From the NCBI RefSeq assembly GCF_000764305.2, contig NW_025936604.1:1-64000 (forward strand): a DNA stretch of 64,000 nt, in the 5' to 3' direction. Positions 1 to 13,261 of the stretch are shown one piece after another. This DNA is from Hyalella azteca (Eukaryota; Arthropoda; Malacostraca; Amphipoda; Hyalellidae). Position 1 is the stretch's first letter; every line of letters begins with the position of its first letter. A program made the translations under genes and the position numbers. The notes beneath the pieces were generated by a model. That model was not told the origin of the DNA and made no database searches. It saw nothing but the letters and a program-made list of their open reading frames with translations.

Positions 1-3000
1 GTGTGGGCTAAATTAGAGAATATGTTACTGATTAGAAGAGCTGTGAATTTTTAATGTTACGAGCTATTCTAAAGACCCTTCAATGTAGATGGATCGTTAG
101 CTGCAAAGAGAATTATTTAATGAAGGTGCCGAGACTAGGGAGTGCAATGTTAGTTCGGAAATACAATCAGGTTCACGATTCAGAATGAGTCAACATAGGA
201 GTTATATTTTTTCCCAAGTTTCTGATCATTTGGTCAGCTGGTGAATAATTTACTAGGTAATTAATGGTGAATACTTTATGCAGCTATAAGTATAGCAGAT
301 CATAGAAGGATCTCACCATTCACTGATGAATCTGAGTTGAATGTGATGTCTGTAATATTTAATACCATTCTTTCAATTACTCAAATAATTTTTCGTCTTA
401 TTTTTCAGATTCATTAACATTCTAAGTGAATTTTTCCGTTAATATTTAAGTAATGCATTCATTCCCTAATTCCAAAGACTGTTCACAAATCTTGAGACAC
501 TTGACAGCCTCACGGTGCCGGTTTGCGCCTTTTGAGCTGAGGGAACTCGTGCCACCTTCACTGCTCTGTAATTTCCTACGTCGGGTCGGGCCCGTTTTAA
601 AATTCAGAGCAGCCAGAACATGCGTGGACTAAACTAAGCAAAGCAACTTAACCTGACTACATTGATTTCTAATGAATAATAGGAAAAATTTAGCAAAACT
701 CTGAATGGTCGAAATGGAAAAACTTGCATAAATTATTTGAAAACATTTTTTTTAATTCTTTCAGAGCCGAAACAGAGCTTCAAGTGTATTAAACTTCGAT
801 ATAAAATCTTAAATGAGTCCTTTCAAAAATAATATCTAATTCATGCACTGACCAGAGCTATATGCATTCGCTCATCTAGTACAAATAATATCTTTGATAA
901 CAAGGAATTTAAAAGCAAAGAAAATACCACAAAATTTCTTCGAGCAAAAAATTGATTTTGGCACTTTGATAACAAATGTTAATAAGAAGTTTTTCACCAG
1001 CAAAATTTCTTGCAAGGTTGTGGAAACAGCTAAATGGTTTGCAGATAAACGGTAGCGACTTAGATGATGAAAATTGATTGCTGGCTAAAAGACATCGTCT
1101 CCACTAGCGTAGAGGGGAGTATCATATTTATAAAAGATTATAACCCATAGCAAAACATAGGTATATTTTTATTAGCTAATACTGAGGACAATCGCTGTCA
1201 GTCTTGACTTCATTAACGTGAACTCAAAAATAAAAAAAATACATTGTGTTCATCATTTAAACTTCAAAGACAGATCTGAAATATGTATGAACCTGCAAAT
1301 TAGTTTAATTAAAATTATTACTATTATTATTGCTTAAAAGCAATAATTATAAAAAATAAAAATTATAAAATAGATTGCAACAAGGAAATTTATGTAACGA
1401 TCCAACTACATCTAAGTAACGAAGATAAAAATATGTTTACATATTTCATTTTTATCTTATACATTTCATATGTTACCGTTCTTACTGATTATACATACTG
1501 TACGGCTTATGAGTTTAAACGAATACATTGTTTCCTTTCAAACGGAGCTCGAAAGCGTGGAAGCTATATTTATTGCCAATAATTAAACATAGTTATTTTC
1601 ATGAAAAGTAATACAGTAATATTTGAGCATATGAACTCAACCTCAATTTAACCGACAATTACCAAACTCGAAGTCCGCCTACTGAACAGAGCTATGGCGG
1701 GAGTGTCATTTCGAACGTGCTTTGTGCCGCAATTGTGATCCTTTTGAAGATCACCGGCCTTCATGTGCGCAGGAACAATTGCAGCGCGTGGCAGCGATGC
1801 GATAGCTTTGTCGAGCTCTGCTTGTCAGTGACGTCGCTTTCAGTGTATCGTCGCTTCAGTGATCATCGGATTTTTTGATAAAAAAATTGCCCTACCCAAA
1901 AATATCTACGAACGAAATTGAATTCCTGAAGAACATCGCGGCGGTATGATTCCAGAGGGTGCTGCATGCTGTATTAAGTTATGCTCTTCATGCTATATAT
2001 TCTAGGAGAGGTAAGTTGATGTCCGAACACTGTCCGTTGCCTCTTTAATAATTACTACATATTTTTTTCAGAAGATGATACTGTGTGTCACTGAAATAAA
2101 TAGAATTGGTATGTGTTTGAATTTCACTTCAGATTTTGCGATTAATTTTTAAACTCTAGGACTCATACGACGAAGCTGTTTTAGCTTTAGCAAAACTGTC
2201 GAATTAAATGAAGCAAAAAATTGTAGACGTATCTAGGGTTTTATAAAGAACTAAGAAATGCGGAGGAGTGTATCGAATGATAATGTATGTTAACTTCTGA
2301 AATTTTATCCTTCAAATCACTTAAGAGAGCTCAACTGTCCTATTTTTTTATTTTCTCTTTGAAGACAAAATATTTTGAACCGCGCGACGAGTGAAAGTTT
2401 TAGGACATAAACCGACAGATTGACCTTTCCTGCCATCGATGAAACGCTCAGTATAACACTAGACATTCCACGCTAAATTCTTCCGCGAGATCCCCAAAAT
2501 TTATCGTTAAAGGCATCTTAGATGGGCTTCCTGGCACCCGAAAGAACGAAAAAAATTCCCGCACAGCAAATCCAAGCTTAAAAGTAAATGGCGGGTCGCT
2601 GAAGACCGTTAAAAAAGTGAAGAATTTTGTCTTGGTTTTGAAGGCTTAATATCCTTGTCAGGGCTGCTTTGTGTTAGGCGGCAGCCTTTTGGTGGCGGGC
2701 CCTGAAGGGAAATATGACAAAAGTCAACAATTTTGGTCGCTGTTTCTTCCGCAGAAGGTTGAGGTGAAAATTGGGTGAAAACTATAGGGATGGAAGTTTC
2801 AAATAGAAATTTACTGCTTACAAAATTGATCCAGAAGGAATATGGGGAACTGTGATATACGCTTGGTCGGAATTTTAGAGTAACACGAGTTTCTTCAACG
2901 CAATAATCGACGAATAATCTTGCTCTGGACGCATTTAAACAAAAATAAAATAAAGCCATCTTCGTTTCGTCGTTTTTTCAGGCCAGGCGGGTAAATAAAT

Positions 3001-3228
3001 CGCTAATGAATCTAACCATAAAAATTATTCCTAATACACAAAAATCCTAATACATCCTAAAAATCCTAATACACAAAATTTACACGCACGAGAAATGCTA
3101 ACATTTACTGTCTTCGCCTGTTTCTACTTAAACAAGAACGTCCCTTGCACACAAACGCCAAATAGGATACCACTGACCCGAATCATTTTAAATTATTTTC
3201 CACATATCCAATACAAAAAAAAATTTAA
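1..3228. other. No supported gene
   Basis: AT-rich. A 116-codon minus-strand frame at 2959-2609 has no recognisable domain and no splice context, so it is not called. A GC-richer patch at 1680-1880 also shows no coding pattern. Confidence 0.55.
3030..3080 (+). repeat. Short interrupted tandem repeat
   Basis: The motif aaaatcctaatacacaaa is repeated about three times with a partial unit in between. Confidence 0.75.
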
Positions 3229-3378
3229 CTCAGTACTCACTGCAGTGAGTGACAGAGAGCGCATTTTCTCGTCGACGAGAACGTGAAGTCACGGACGGAC
3301 AGACAGACGGACAGACGGACGGACATGGCGAGCACAATAGTGAATTTTTTACATAAATGAGAAAATGCGCTAAAAATT
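3229..3378 (+). mobile_element. MITE-like hairpin repeat, copy 1
   Basis: About 150 bases shared with 24806-24948. It has 13-base inverted ends (agcgcattttctc at 3258-3270, gagaaaatgcgct at 3359-3371), two perfect palindromes (actcactgcagtgagt and ttctcgtcgacgagaa), and a gacggacagacagacgg core. Repeated copies with inverted ends and no gene suggest a small non-autonomous DNA element. The exact ends and target duplication are unclear. Confidence 0.65.
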
Positions 3379-4321
3379 CATGAAACTTGCTGCTTAGTGT
3401 AATTCAGCCTCAAAAATGTTTGCGTGCTGAATTTGAACTAAAACAGTGATTAAATGTGTGGTCTCAACCAAATTCAAAGGGCGACTACTCCAAAAATATT
3501 CTTATTATTTTTGTCCCTTAAATTCCGACTATAAAAAATTTCGGGTGAGTGAAAAGGAGCTTTCGAGTTTACTCTTCTATTTCAGGTTATTTTACTCGTG
3601 TCTTTCATCTCTGAATAAAAACGTGATGCTGAGCATTTCGCAGTAAATGTTTGTACCAAAACCGTGTCTAATATTCATACTATTATACGCATTGCTTCAT
3701 TCCCATTTCCTCATCGTCATTATTTCACTTACATTCAAATGAATTCTTTGTGCAAAGACGCGGAGTACAATTTCCATGCGAGGTCTAGGAAACATCACAC
3801 AAACATGTCGTGCATACATTTTTCTAAGACGAGCGAAAATTATTAGGTGCGCCGTGCAAGAACGGTTAAAATGTACGACAATGTTAATTTCATAAATTTT
3901 GTCAAACAAACATATTCTTACTCGATACTCCCATTCTTTCTGCACACACACGGACGCGACGAAGGATTTGGAAGAAAGAAATGTTTGCCAAGATGAACAA
4001 ATTATTTATGCTCAATAATGTGAATTGATTCATTTCCAGACAGGTAACGTTTTAGACAAGGTATTAGTAAGTTCTGTAACTGGTCACAAAATGCATTCAT
4101 TTCTTTACGTTGTGCTGGAAAAGTTTACAGTGCAATCATTGGAGCTAACGTATGTTATTAAATAATTTATTGTTAAACTCGTGATTTAGATGCTATTTAA
4201 TAATCTTCAGAACCAAAATGTTACAAAAAAGTTCATGGCAATAAAATTGCACAATCCAATCTCCGCAACGATAAATTAACGGAAAATATTACCCGTCTCT
4301 AAAATTTGACTGCCCCCCCCC

Positions 4322-4437
4322 TCACTCACTACATTTGTTTGACAGATATTTGGCCACTATTTGGCGATAGCTTTGCTAAAATGTAACTGGCCACTAATTT
4401 ACTGCATTCATGAGACCGCATGATAGATGGAGGAACA
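4322..4437 (+). repeat. Dispersed repeat, copy 1
   Basis: Similar over about 110 bases to 14618-14728: shared cactcactacatt, gctaaaatgtaactg, and ending ccgcatgatagag or ccgcatgatagat. Preceded by a run of C at 4312-4321. Confidence 0.7.
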
Positions 4438-6872
4438 TGTCTTGACGGAGGAAATTACAGAACTCAGAATTCGGAACTTGAACTAGAACTTCGTGTCTTG
4501 ATCCGTGAAGCTTGGAGCTTGGAACAGTGAATGTTCAACTACAGTGCACTTTAACTTCCTCTACGGAAAAAAAAAGATACGAATGGGTTCGAAAGGCGAC
4601 CACAGGCCATGACAAGTATACGATCGCGCTGATGCTTGGGCCTAGTTGACTTTGGTGCAAGCCCACAGCAATATTTTTATGTTATTTATTTATTAACATA
4701 TGAATATCACTTTATGAAGTCGACTGGAAGGCGGGAACAGTCACCTTTTGATGGTTTTGCGAGCCACATGCACACACCAAGTATCCTCGCTTTAGGGATT
4801 ATTGAAAATTTATGATCAAAAGCTACCATTCACGGCCAAGAATGTATTCGAGCACAACTGAATTCCTTAATTAAGAATGTCGCGGCCATAACTATGAAGA
4901 TGCTCAATCTACAGTGAACAGATACGTCAACTAAAGAATCAAGTGTCACAACTTACTAAAATTAGTTTAAAATTAGAATGCAGTCAGAAAATTATAAGAA
5001 ATTTGAATTTATTAACGATACTAACTTTTGTAGAATAAACAATTCGTTTGAAATATTTTAAATCATTTGAAACGAAAATTCGCTATCAACAGTTGAACCC
5101 ATAAATATTATTTTTTTATTGTAAATGGTTTTTATAGTTTCGCTTACTTCAGCGATTTGTCATTTGAGTTAACCTTTCTGAATAAGAGTTTGTCAGGGAT
5201 TCTGCGCTCATATGAATGAATGGTTGATCACACTCAATATAAGCAAACCTTAATGCTTAACTGCATGCATTGTCTAATTATGTATGACGGCACTTGACGA
5301 TTACAGCATAATCTTACTTATATCTTGCTACTTTTCCAGATAATTGATTTAAATTTTAAATCAAACTTCATTGTCACGTCCAGAAGAGACAGATATTGTC
5401 GGGTACATTTGATATTATAACTGACTGCATGTGGAATAATAAACGTATATAGGAACAAAATTTGCCTGTGATGCATCAGTCGGATAAAAAATGATAAAAC
5501 CTTGGAATTATGTCTTGGCCAAATGAGAACAACAACAAAAAAAATAAATCCTACGGTTACATGTCAATCCTTTAGCCGAGCACGACGTCGTGAAATTTCT
5601 ATGCGTCCTATGCGTCGTGAAATTTCTGCTGTAGCGCTGCTTACTTGTACATCGCATTGCGTTATTTATTCTAGTAAGTGACTTCGCTCTAGAACTGATG
5701 ACTATTATTAGAATTGGCTCGGCTATCGCACGTCAAGATCTAGAACTTCTGTTCTCCTTGTAAGTATTCTGTTATTAGTTTCTGTATGTCTAACATGTAA
5801 AGATCAGGTAGCTAATGCCGGATCGGAAGCTGTCGAGGTACACAGAGGTTATGGAGATGCCGAGTTGAAATCCAATAAGCAAATTTCATTTTTTCGGTTA
5901 CAGAGCTGTGATGAACTGAATCGGCAAAATTTATCTAACCAGGTGGAAGAAATGAGCTATTTCTTTAGTGGATCAAATCAAGAAGGAGGGATGATTGCTA
6001 CAAAGACATTCACATATGAATACATTCCCTTCACTTTGTCGTGTTACTATTTTAATAGAAGTGTAATTCGGTTTCAACATGTTGCTTTCTTGTTGAATAA
6101 AATCTCTCAATGAGTCATCTAGGCTTTCGCTTGCGAAACTGTGGCTAAAATTTATGAGCGCAAGATCCGGTCGAAAAAATTACATGTGGAAAGTTGTTGG
6201 AACTCAATATTTGAACTCTGTTCTTTGGAAAAATCATGCATCTCGTCATGAAAACGCTTAAGTTGTAACAAGAAATGGTGAACAATTAACAAAAGTCCAG
6301 AGAATTCTGAGGGAAAAATTATTCCCATACAATTGACAGACTCTGTTGCTATTTTTATTCTTTCAACGTAATTAAAATTATTTTAGGACCACATTGTTCT
6401 GGTATCGGCGTGATCTTCGAATGACGATCAGACGTTTGATTTTATTAATCCAGGATGAAATGCGTACGACAAAATTTTTGAATCAACAGATAGTTTATCA
6501 ACCAACAGATGATAGCAGCATTGCTGCTTGTTGCGAAAAGCGATGTAACCGTTAAAATTTATTTGAGTTAACTTATCAATTGATCTCAAAACTGTAGTCA
6601 CTGCTAATAATCTGTCGTCCAAAAATTTTGAATTTTTGTTGCAGGAACTAAAGGAAAAACTTCAAGCAGGTAGCCTACTGGAGAATTGTACCTGCGTTTC
6701 GTGTGCATGCCATCACTCATTGTGACCTAACGAACATTGGTATTATATCTCAATTCATTTGACAGCTTATTTCGTCCGATAACTGCGACGCGTATTAACT
6801 CACGTTTTGAATAAATCAATCTACCCGCTCACTGAAGCCACACCAAATATATAAATTTAGATTGAATTAATT

Positions 6873-6925
6873 TAGATGGCCACTTGATTTAGTGGCCATC
6901 ACTTGATTTAGTGGCCACTTGATAT
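6873..6925 (+). repeat. Short tandem duplication
   Basis: The motif cacttgatttagtggccat is present about two and a half times. Confidence 0.8.
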
Positions 6926-7317
6926 ACAAGACGTGATGAAGGGTGGCCACGAAACGCATCTTTTGCTCGATGCTTTGAAGTCAGCGCAGTTCTCGTTTTC
7001 AACATTCACAAGAGAAGCGCATCATTCGGGAATATGAGAATATTCTCATAAAACATTAGGAATTAGAAGTATAAATATTATTCTTAATAGCGAAATTTCA
7101 AGAGTTTTTCTTACATCTTAAAGTTTATCTTGCCAACATTAGTTCGAATGGAGAGATTAGTTGCATTTTTGGTGCAAGTGCTACTGAAAATCGGGATGTG
7201 ATTAGATAATTGTTTTGCGAGAGAGTGGAAGCTGTACTCATTCATTATCGCCAGTCGCTAGTGTAGCAGCTGTCTTTTAAACCGACATCTACATATTCGA
7301 TATTTAATAAATTTCTA

Positions 7318-7376
7318 GGATTTGTACATGTAGATGTTATGTTATCATATTTGTACATGTAGATGTTATCATATTC
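7318..7376 (+). repeat. 27-bp tandem duplication
   Basis: The motif tttgtacatgtagatgttat is repeated twice within an AT-rich stretch. Confidence 0.85.
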
Positions 7377-7810
7377 ACATTGTGTACCATAAATTGAACC
7401 TAGTTTCCAGAATGGAAAATCAATTTGAAAATTTCGATCACTTGTCGAACTTAAAAATTTTCGTTACTGTAAAATCCAATATTTGGCATCTTGTAGATTG
7501 ATGTACCGAAGTGAAGGGCACGCTTCTTCAAAAAGAATTTAACTTGAAGGGATTTGGTCAAGCAAGTTTGGATTAACGTGGCAGTGAGACGTTATTAGAT
7601 TTTAAAAATAAAAACTAAGCTAATCATCCAAGTATGTGTTTAGATTTAGATTTTATAAAGAAGCCTCGTATTTTGACTGATATCCGTCGTATTTTTTCTC
7701 AAAAAGAGAAAAATTTTACTTCCTTTTTAGCGTGTCATATTACCTTGAATGGTAAGTTGCCAGCGCAAAAAGAACAGATTTCAGTAATTAGTGTGGAAAT
7801 GTACGAATTA

Positions 7811-10800
7811 CTAGGACGCTGCGTTCAGTGACGTTCTGTCGAGTTTGGATCTTTTGTATTCCTCCTTGAAGAGCAGAACTGGAATGAGGACGCAGACGTT
7901 ACTGGCTACTAAGACGTACGTCATCCATGTGTTGTTCTCGTCTTGAGCTGTAAATATTAAACATGTAAGTTACTCACGAGGAATCAGTAGAGATTAAGAG
8001 TTTAGACAGTTAAATGCAGAAAAACTCAAATAATCAAAATAATCTATACGCTTTTTTTAGCATTTTGGGTTGGACATTCATGCCATGGATCAAGCAGATT
8101 AGGTTTCCTTAAAAATGCCCCTGACCAATGCAAGTAACAAAAACAGACAAGTCGACTAGCCGACCAGTCAAATGCACTTCGACCATCAAGTTGAGTCAAA
8201 TGCCAGTGAGATGTAATCGAACCCAGAAGAACTGAAAACTTATGAACAACTGCGTTATTGCATAAATGTTATAAAATCTTCCTGATCATCCTCGTAGAAA
8301 GTATATCGCAATTATATTTTCAGAAATTTAGGAAAAAATATTACGCACATAGTGAGGGAATGTAGAAAAGGAACAAGAATAGGGCCGCTACGAAGTTGTT
8401 AGAAAGAGTCAAAATTGCGCCAACGCTGTTTTCTGGGCTGGGGTAGACTGATTCGACTGCCAGCTCGAAAAAAATCGGCGAGCTGGCAAAGTTAAAGGAC
8501 TGGCCTCCCAGGACGGTGATGTAGACCTGGGCTGTGGGGTTGTTCGTGGCGTGAAACCAAAATTATGTTGTAAACGATGTATAGCTTTATGACTGCTCAT
8601 ATTCTTCATATATAAACTTCTTCGCTGTGTATTATCAAGCAAACGTGCAAATTATTACACAAATACATTACATGCACGAGTAGGCTACATGATAAACAAT
8701 AGCGTTTGCGCAAAGATGCAATCAATAATAATAAGACTTGGAAAATAGTTGATTGGATTCTTAAGAAGCCGAGAGGAACTGTAACCGATGTAAAATTATT
8801 GCTAGCATACCTTTCGTAGAAGGCCAGACGTCGAGGGATATCAACATAAACCAAATGTAGAAACAAGAGCTGCACACCATCACCCCGATGAGCGCCAGTT
8901 TGAGGTGACCGTATACAAGATCCAGGACACGTGACGTCACAAGGCAAACTACCCCGGTGCAGACACTGCAGTAAACTCCGATCCAGCCAGCCTCGTCCTG
9001 AGCTTATTATATTGGAATTAAGTTGGCATTTCTTCACTTTCTATGAAGTTGTCTCGTCTTATTTCAGATAATTGTTTAATCATTACCTTTTCATTATTTA
9101 GAAAGCTTTACTTTTTTACGACAAATTACAGCCTGTGAGGAAATTTCATATTCAATTAGTATTTTTATCTACTTATGATAAAACTAAGTGCGAAATTATT
9201 ATAAGCGAACTTACGCTATAAGAAGTTTTCCTGCCTTTTGTTTCAGGGAGAAAAAAAATGTGTAAGTCGATCAATCTGATTAAGTGAGATAATAAAATAG
9301 AAAATCAAACCAATAAATTGTGAAATAATAGCGTTAGCTAAAATGCCCTGCTTTAGACCTGGTCGAAGCCTAAGTCCTGCAGAGAAAAGTTGATGACCCC
9401 GAGCCAGACCATGGAGACGCCGGTAAAAATGGCGTACGAGAAGACCAACTGCCAGAATCGAGCATTCCTGTAAATGATAATTAATTTTCATTATAAAAAC
9501 TGTTGTTAAATTATAGAACTATCTCAGAGATTGGTCAATGACTCGAAATTAAGTATGAAATTAGAAGAAAAGTAAAAATACAAATTTTGGCGTTTGTTTG
9601 AAATGATATTTTCCTGGTGAATGCAAAGTTATGTTAGATCACACATTTTATGATTTCTGATTATTGAATTGATTATTTCTACTAAGTCTCGAAAATTCGT
9701 TGAAAAATTAACGCTTATGGATCAATATATAATATATCAGATTGTGTAAGACATTTTCTGCAAAACATTCGCTTTGTACGCCATTCCAAAGAACCCAGTA
9801 AAGTGTCGCTTGTTTGCTATCACTTGATGTTGTCTACTGTTATCACATGACTGTCCACATGAGATAACATGAACAATGTGAATGTTGTTATTAGGCACAG
9901 ATCTTCAGTAGATTTTCCTTGCCTGGCAATTTGCTTGAAACCCTCAGAGAAGCCAAGTCTGTCCTCAGCAGAAGAAGGGGATGGCGGGGTTGGAGGAGCG
10001 GATGGGAAGTGGATGAGTACCAGCAAGAAGAGGCACATCGCAACTATCATCTCTGGTCAAATTTTGGCCGTTAATTGGTAACTGAAATAGTTTTCAGGCA
10101 TAAATAAATGGATATCTGAAACATAGAGCCACTCGAACTTTACTGTTGAGAATAGTGTTCAACTATTCGATCAAATCGACATCCCACTCTAACTTCCTGG
10201 TCACGATGAGAGCCATCTATACCGGAAACCTACATAAGTCGATCATGCATGCATTAGAAACTTTCAAATCGCTGTCAAATCATCAGAAATATTTCATTGT
10301 GTTCTACGAGCTGGACCAATCAACTTTTCGTGGACCACTTAAGCTAAATCGAGCAGAGATTATTCGAACCTGCGTTCGGACTAGCACATTGAAGTGCAGA
10401 TCACTATTGCATAGACTAGTGAATTAAAGTGCTTAATTTACATCACAATTTTTTATTTTGTGATGTAAATTATAAATCTTTTCGTGCATTGAAGTGCAGA
10501 TTAATGCAGCAATGATAAAATACACTATTCAAAATCCTCACCTACTATCATGAGGGTTCTTAGGTCTTTAGTCATCTCTGCAACGGTGGTGTCGTTCCCA
10601 GGTGCCTGGACAATGAGCGGCTCCATGAAGCTGGCTCCTGACCCCATTTGATTCAAGACCTGCGAAAATGCTGGCAAAAATAGAACAAAAGTTTTATAAA
10701 ACGAAATGTAGGAATTATTGAGTGTGATTATCCGATTGACCGATCAAATTTCGATTGAAAGTTTAAGCAAAATTTGAAACTTTACTACTTTGCATCTTCA

Positions 10801-13261
10801 CTCAGTAGAAACAACTTGCATCATTTGAGTGATACATTGAATTTGTCGTCCTAATTTTCCTCCAAAAAAATGACATTCGAGGAGAAGAAATTCATTGTGA
10901 CAATCTGCATAAAAAATGCTTTCTAGTCAAAAATTTAATTCACACTTCTCTGTTCAGTGTCCTTGAGCATTTGTCACTGTTTTCTCTTTTGAAATGTGAA
11001 TTAGATTATCATCGCCGCATTCACCAGCCGACGGATTTACTGAGTGACACATAGGCAGGTACTGCACTCGGAAGAGGGCTACAGCTTCATCATTGAAATT
11101 TGAGCGTAAACTGTTCATAAGGAATATAATTACAATTTAATTTTCATTCTTTTTTCGCATCAAATTTTCAATTGCAATCTCGTCTTATTTTTGTCTGATA
11201 GACATAAGCTCCGCAAATCTTATGATAAGCTGAGCGACATAAGCTCGATGTCCGCAAAATGCGGACATCGAGCCGCTATTTTATATGCTATTTGCGTCTT
11301 CGGAGTCGCTGACCCACTTAATTACAACAACAACAACAACAACAACCCTATAAGGGCCGGGCACGTAAATTGGGATCTGGTAGAAATTCTCAGCCTTATA
11401 GATAAAGAGTCATCCAAGGAGTGATTTGAAATATTTTCCAATTGAATTATGTCGGTACCAATCAATCATATCCAATTAAAATTTTAGCTTTTTAAATTTT
11501 CAATTGAATGTACTTTACATCGAATTTTTAGCTCTCAGAATTTGAGTTCAGTTTACCGCCTAACTCCTATCATTATAAGTATTTTTTTCACTTCTATTTA
11601 GAGCAGATACCTGTGGCCGTGACGCGCTGGTGGGCAGGGAACCATAAGGCCGGAACGGCTGCCCCGGCCAGCAGGAGCGTTCCCAAGATACCATTAAAGA
11701 TGCCACATATATGCGCAAACCTGCACTTCAACCATAAATTTTTTATGAAATATTCTCGGTGCGAGAAATATTGTCAATGGCCTCCGAACAGATGCCAAAA
11801 ATTTAGTTCTGACATGAGTAGGAACATTTAAATAATTACAAATTTCATTGCGGTTGTTATAGATTTTTTTTAAAATCATATCCTGTGGCATTATGGATTT
11901 TAAAATCCATGACTGAAAAACTCCTGCTACAATGAATACCAGATTTCAAGAGAGACGCCTTTCAAAATATCGGAGATGAAGTTTAAATTCTTGTGTAAGC
12001 TTGCATTTAGAGTAAGAAATGCACTGACACCGTGAAAAGTTTCTCGTTGACTGTTGTGCATCGCAGGACGTGAGAGAAAGCGGCGCAACCAGAATAAAAT
12101 ACCGTCACGAACCGGAAACCAAATCTGAATGAACATTGAAAAATAGTTAATTGTATTAGCATGCTAACATTAACTAATATGTATCAATAGTACAATCTTT
12201 CGTCGTTTAAATGTAACCAATAAAATCTCCAAACTATTATAACAGAATCTAGAAGAAGAAATTTGCTGCAAGATGATCAGGAAAATTAACGTGGTATTTC
12301 TGTAGTATGTGTAAATTGCGATAGTAACGTGTGTCTTCGACTGCCGGCTGTGCAATGTGGATTAGACTTTTAATCGTGATGCATTAAATAAAAAAGAAAT
12401 TCTATCCCTAGCGGGACACCCATGAGATTCTGATGCATGATGAACATAAAAAAAAAATAATTTGAATTTAGTTGGTTCCAATACCGATGGGGAGACTACA
12501 AAGTTTAAAATTGAATAGGAACAATAAATGTATTGAGAGCATCATATAAAAATAATTATGTTCAGAAGCACCTGCTGACAGCCCACGAGGTTGGGATGAC
12601 AAAGATCACAAATGTGATGGGTCCCCAGTTGGCAAGGGTACCGGAGTTCTTATTAGTAAGACTGGCGCCGGTCACTGAGACCTGCGAGGAGCTGCCGTCC
12701 ACAGAACTCGATTCGACATCGCTTACATCGACAGCTTTGTTCACGTAGCCTGTTTCTAGGGACAAATGTTTTGAGTTGTTTAATAATTTAGGCTAACAAA
12801 TGTCAGTGTGGTGAATTGCGACTAAAACAATGACTGAATGTGTATCTCAGTCATCCTTGGTGTGTGACTACTTCAAAACATATTATGAAGAATTATTTTT
12901 CAAGTTGTTGAAGAGTGCTTTCAAGAGTTGTTTTCAAGAGTTGAAGTGCTCAAGTTGTTTGGTTATTTTACTTGTACATTGGCTTTTGAATGTATATATG
13001 AAGCGCATGATTTCGCTCGTTATGATTAAGCTATAGACGTATTTTTTATTATAGGCTACTGAACATTCTGGGTAAAGAAGCGAAATAGAATTTTCCTCAA
13101 TTTTCACGCGGAAGTTCAAATGCCTAACACAAAATTTTTGAATTAACCTTTTTTCTACATGGCGAGTGCAAAATTACTAAGTGCATCGTTGAATGACATT
13201 AGAATAATTTTCTGACAATGCTATCAGATCAAATCAAAATCAGCTTACCTGATATTTCCAT
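7811..13261 (-). CDS. SLC49A4: SLC49A4/DIRC2-like MFS transporter, 10 exons
   Basis: Major facilitator protein. The vertebrate family member is a lysosomal membrane transporter, reported as a proton-coupled pyridoxine exporter. Coding exons (high to low coordinate): 13261-13249, 12755-12572, 12124-12029, 11720-11611, 10670-10542, 10052-9923, 9467-9359, 8997-8811, 8531-8349, 7947-7811. Phases chain without conflict to a TAG stop, giving about 425 residues against roughly 478 in the human protein. Family motifs seen: TLANWGPITF (helix 2), FGFRFVTVF and HVLRC (helix 3), GIFNGILGTLL then PALWFPAHQRVTATA, GSGASFMEPLIVQAPGN, DEAGWIG, SSPIFFELAVESVYPSPEN, and the C-terminal helix ending LLFKEEYKRSKLD. 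The start is the ATG at 13261, with donor gtaagc 13 bases later. The N-terminus is acidic and Ser-rich (VSDVESSSVDG). Helix 1 is absent, so an upstream or alternative exon may be missing. The intron after exon 6 begins with GC. No polyadenylation signal was identified. Family assignment is by recall of SLC49A4; FLVCR-type relatives fit less well. Confidence 0.88.
9921..9922 (-). other. GC-AG intron donor after SLC49A4 exon 6
   Basis: Reading the minus strand, exon 6 ends GCCAG and the intron starts gcaagg. Only this junction keeps the phase (2) needed by the next exon, which opens after a clean ttacag acceptor. The joined codons give IARNARFWQ, matching the family's conserved stretch. AG|GCAAG is the usual consensus for GC donors. 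Confidence 0.75.
10434..10472. repeat. Perfect 15-bp hairpin between short direct repeats
   Basis: The arms taatttacatcacaa and ttgtgatgtaaatta have a 9-base loop. The segment cattgaagtgcagat occurs on both sides (about 10388 and 10487). Intronic in SLC49A4. Confidence 0.88.
11243..11273. repeat. Perfect 14-bp hairpin
   Basis: The arms gctcgatgtccgca and tgcggacatcgagc are separated by aaa. It lies in the intron between SLC49A4 exons 4 and 5, near an (AAC)n tract. Function unknown. Confidence 0.9.
11324..11346 (+). repeat. (AAC)n microsatellite
   Basis: About seven and a half AAC units inside the intron between SLC49A4 exons 4 and 5. Confidence 0.95.

Larger units (their letters stand above)
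4438..7810. other. Non-coding region 3' of SLC49A4
   Basis: Only short random-looking frames and two small duplications (6.87 and 7.32 kb). The 3' UTR of SLC49A4 must lie in the right-hand part, but no AATAAA was placed. Confidence 0.5.

Noticed and set aside
2609..2959. 116-codon minus-strand frame
   Set aside because: No domain, splice signals, coding composition or neighbours. Length is possible by chance in 64 kb.
9869..10081. 70-codon plus-strand frame
   Set aside because: It is antisense to SLC49A4 exon 6, which has the family match and splice phases.
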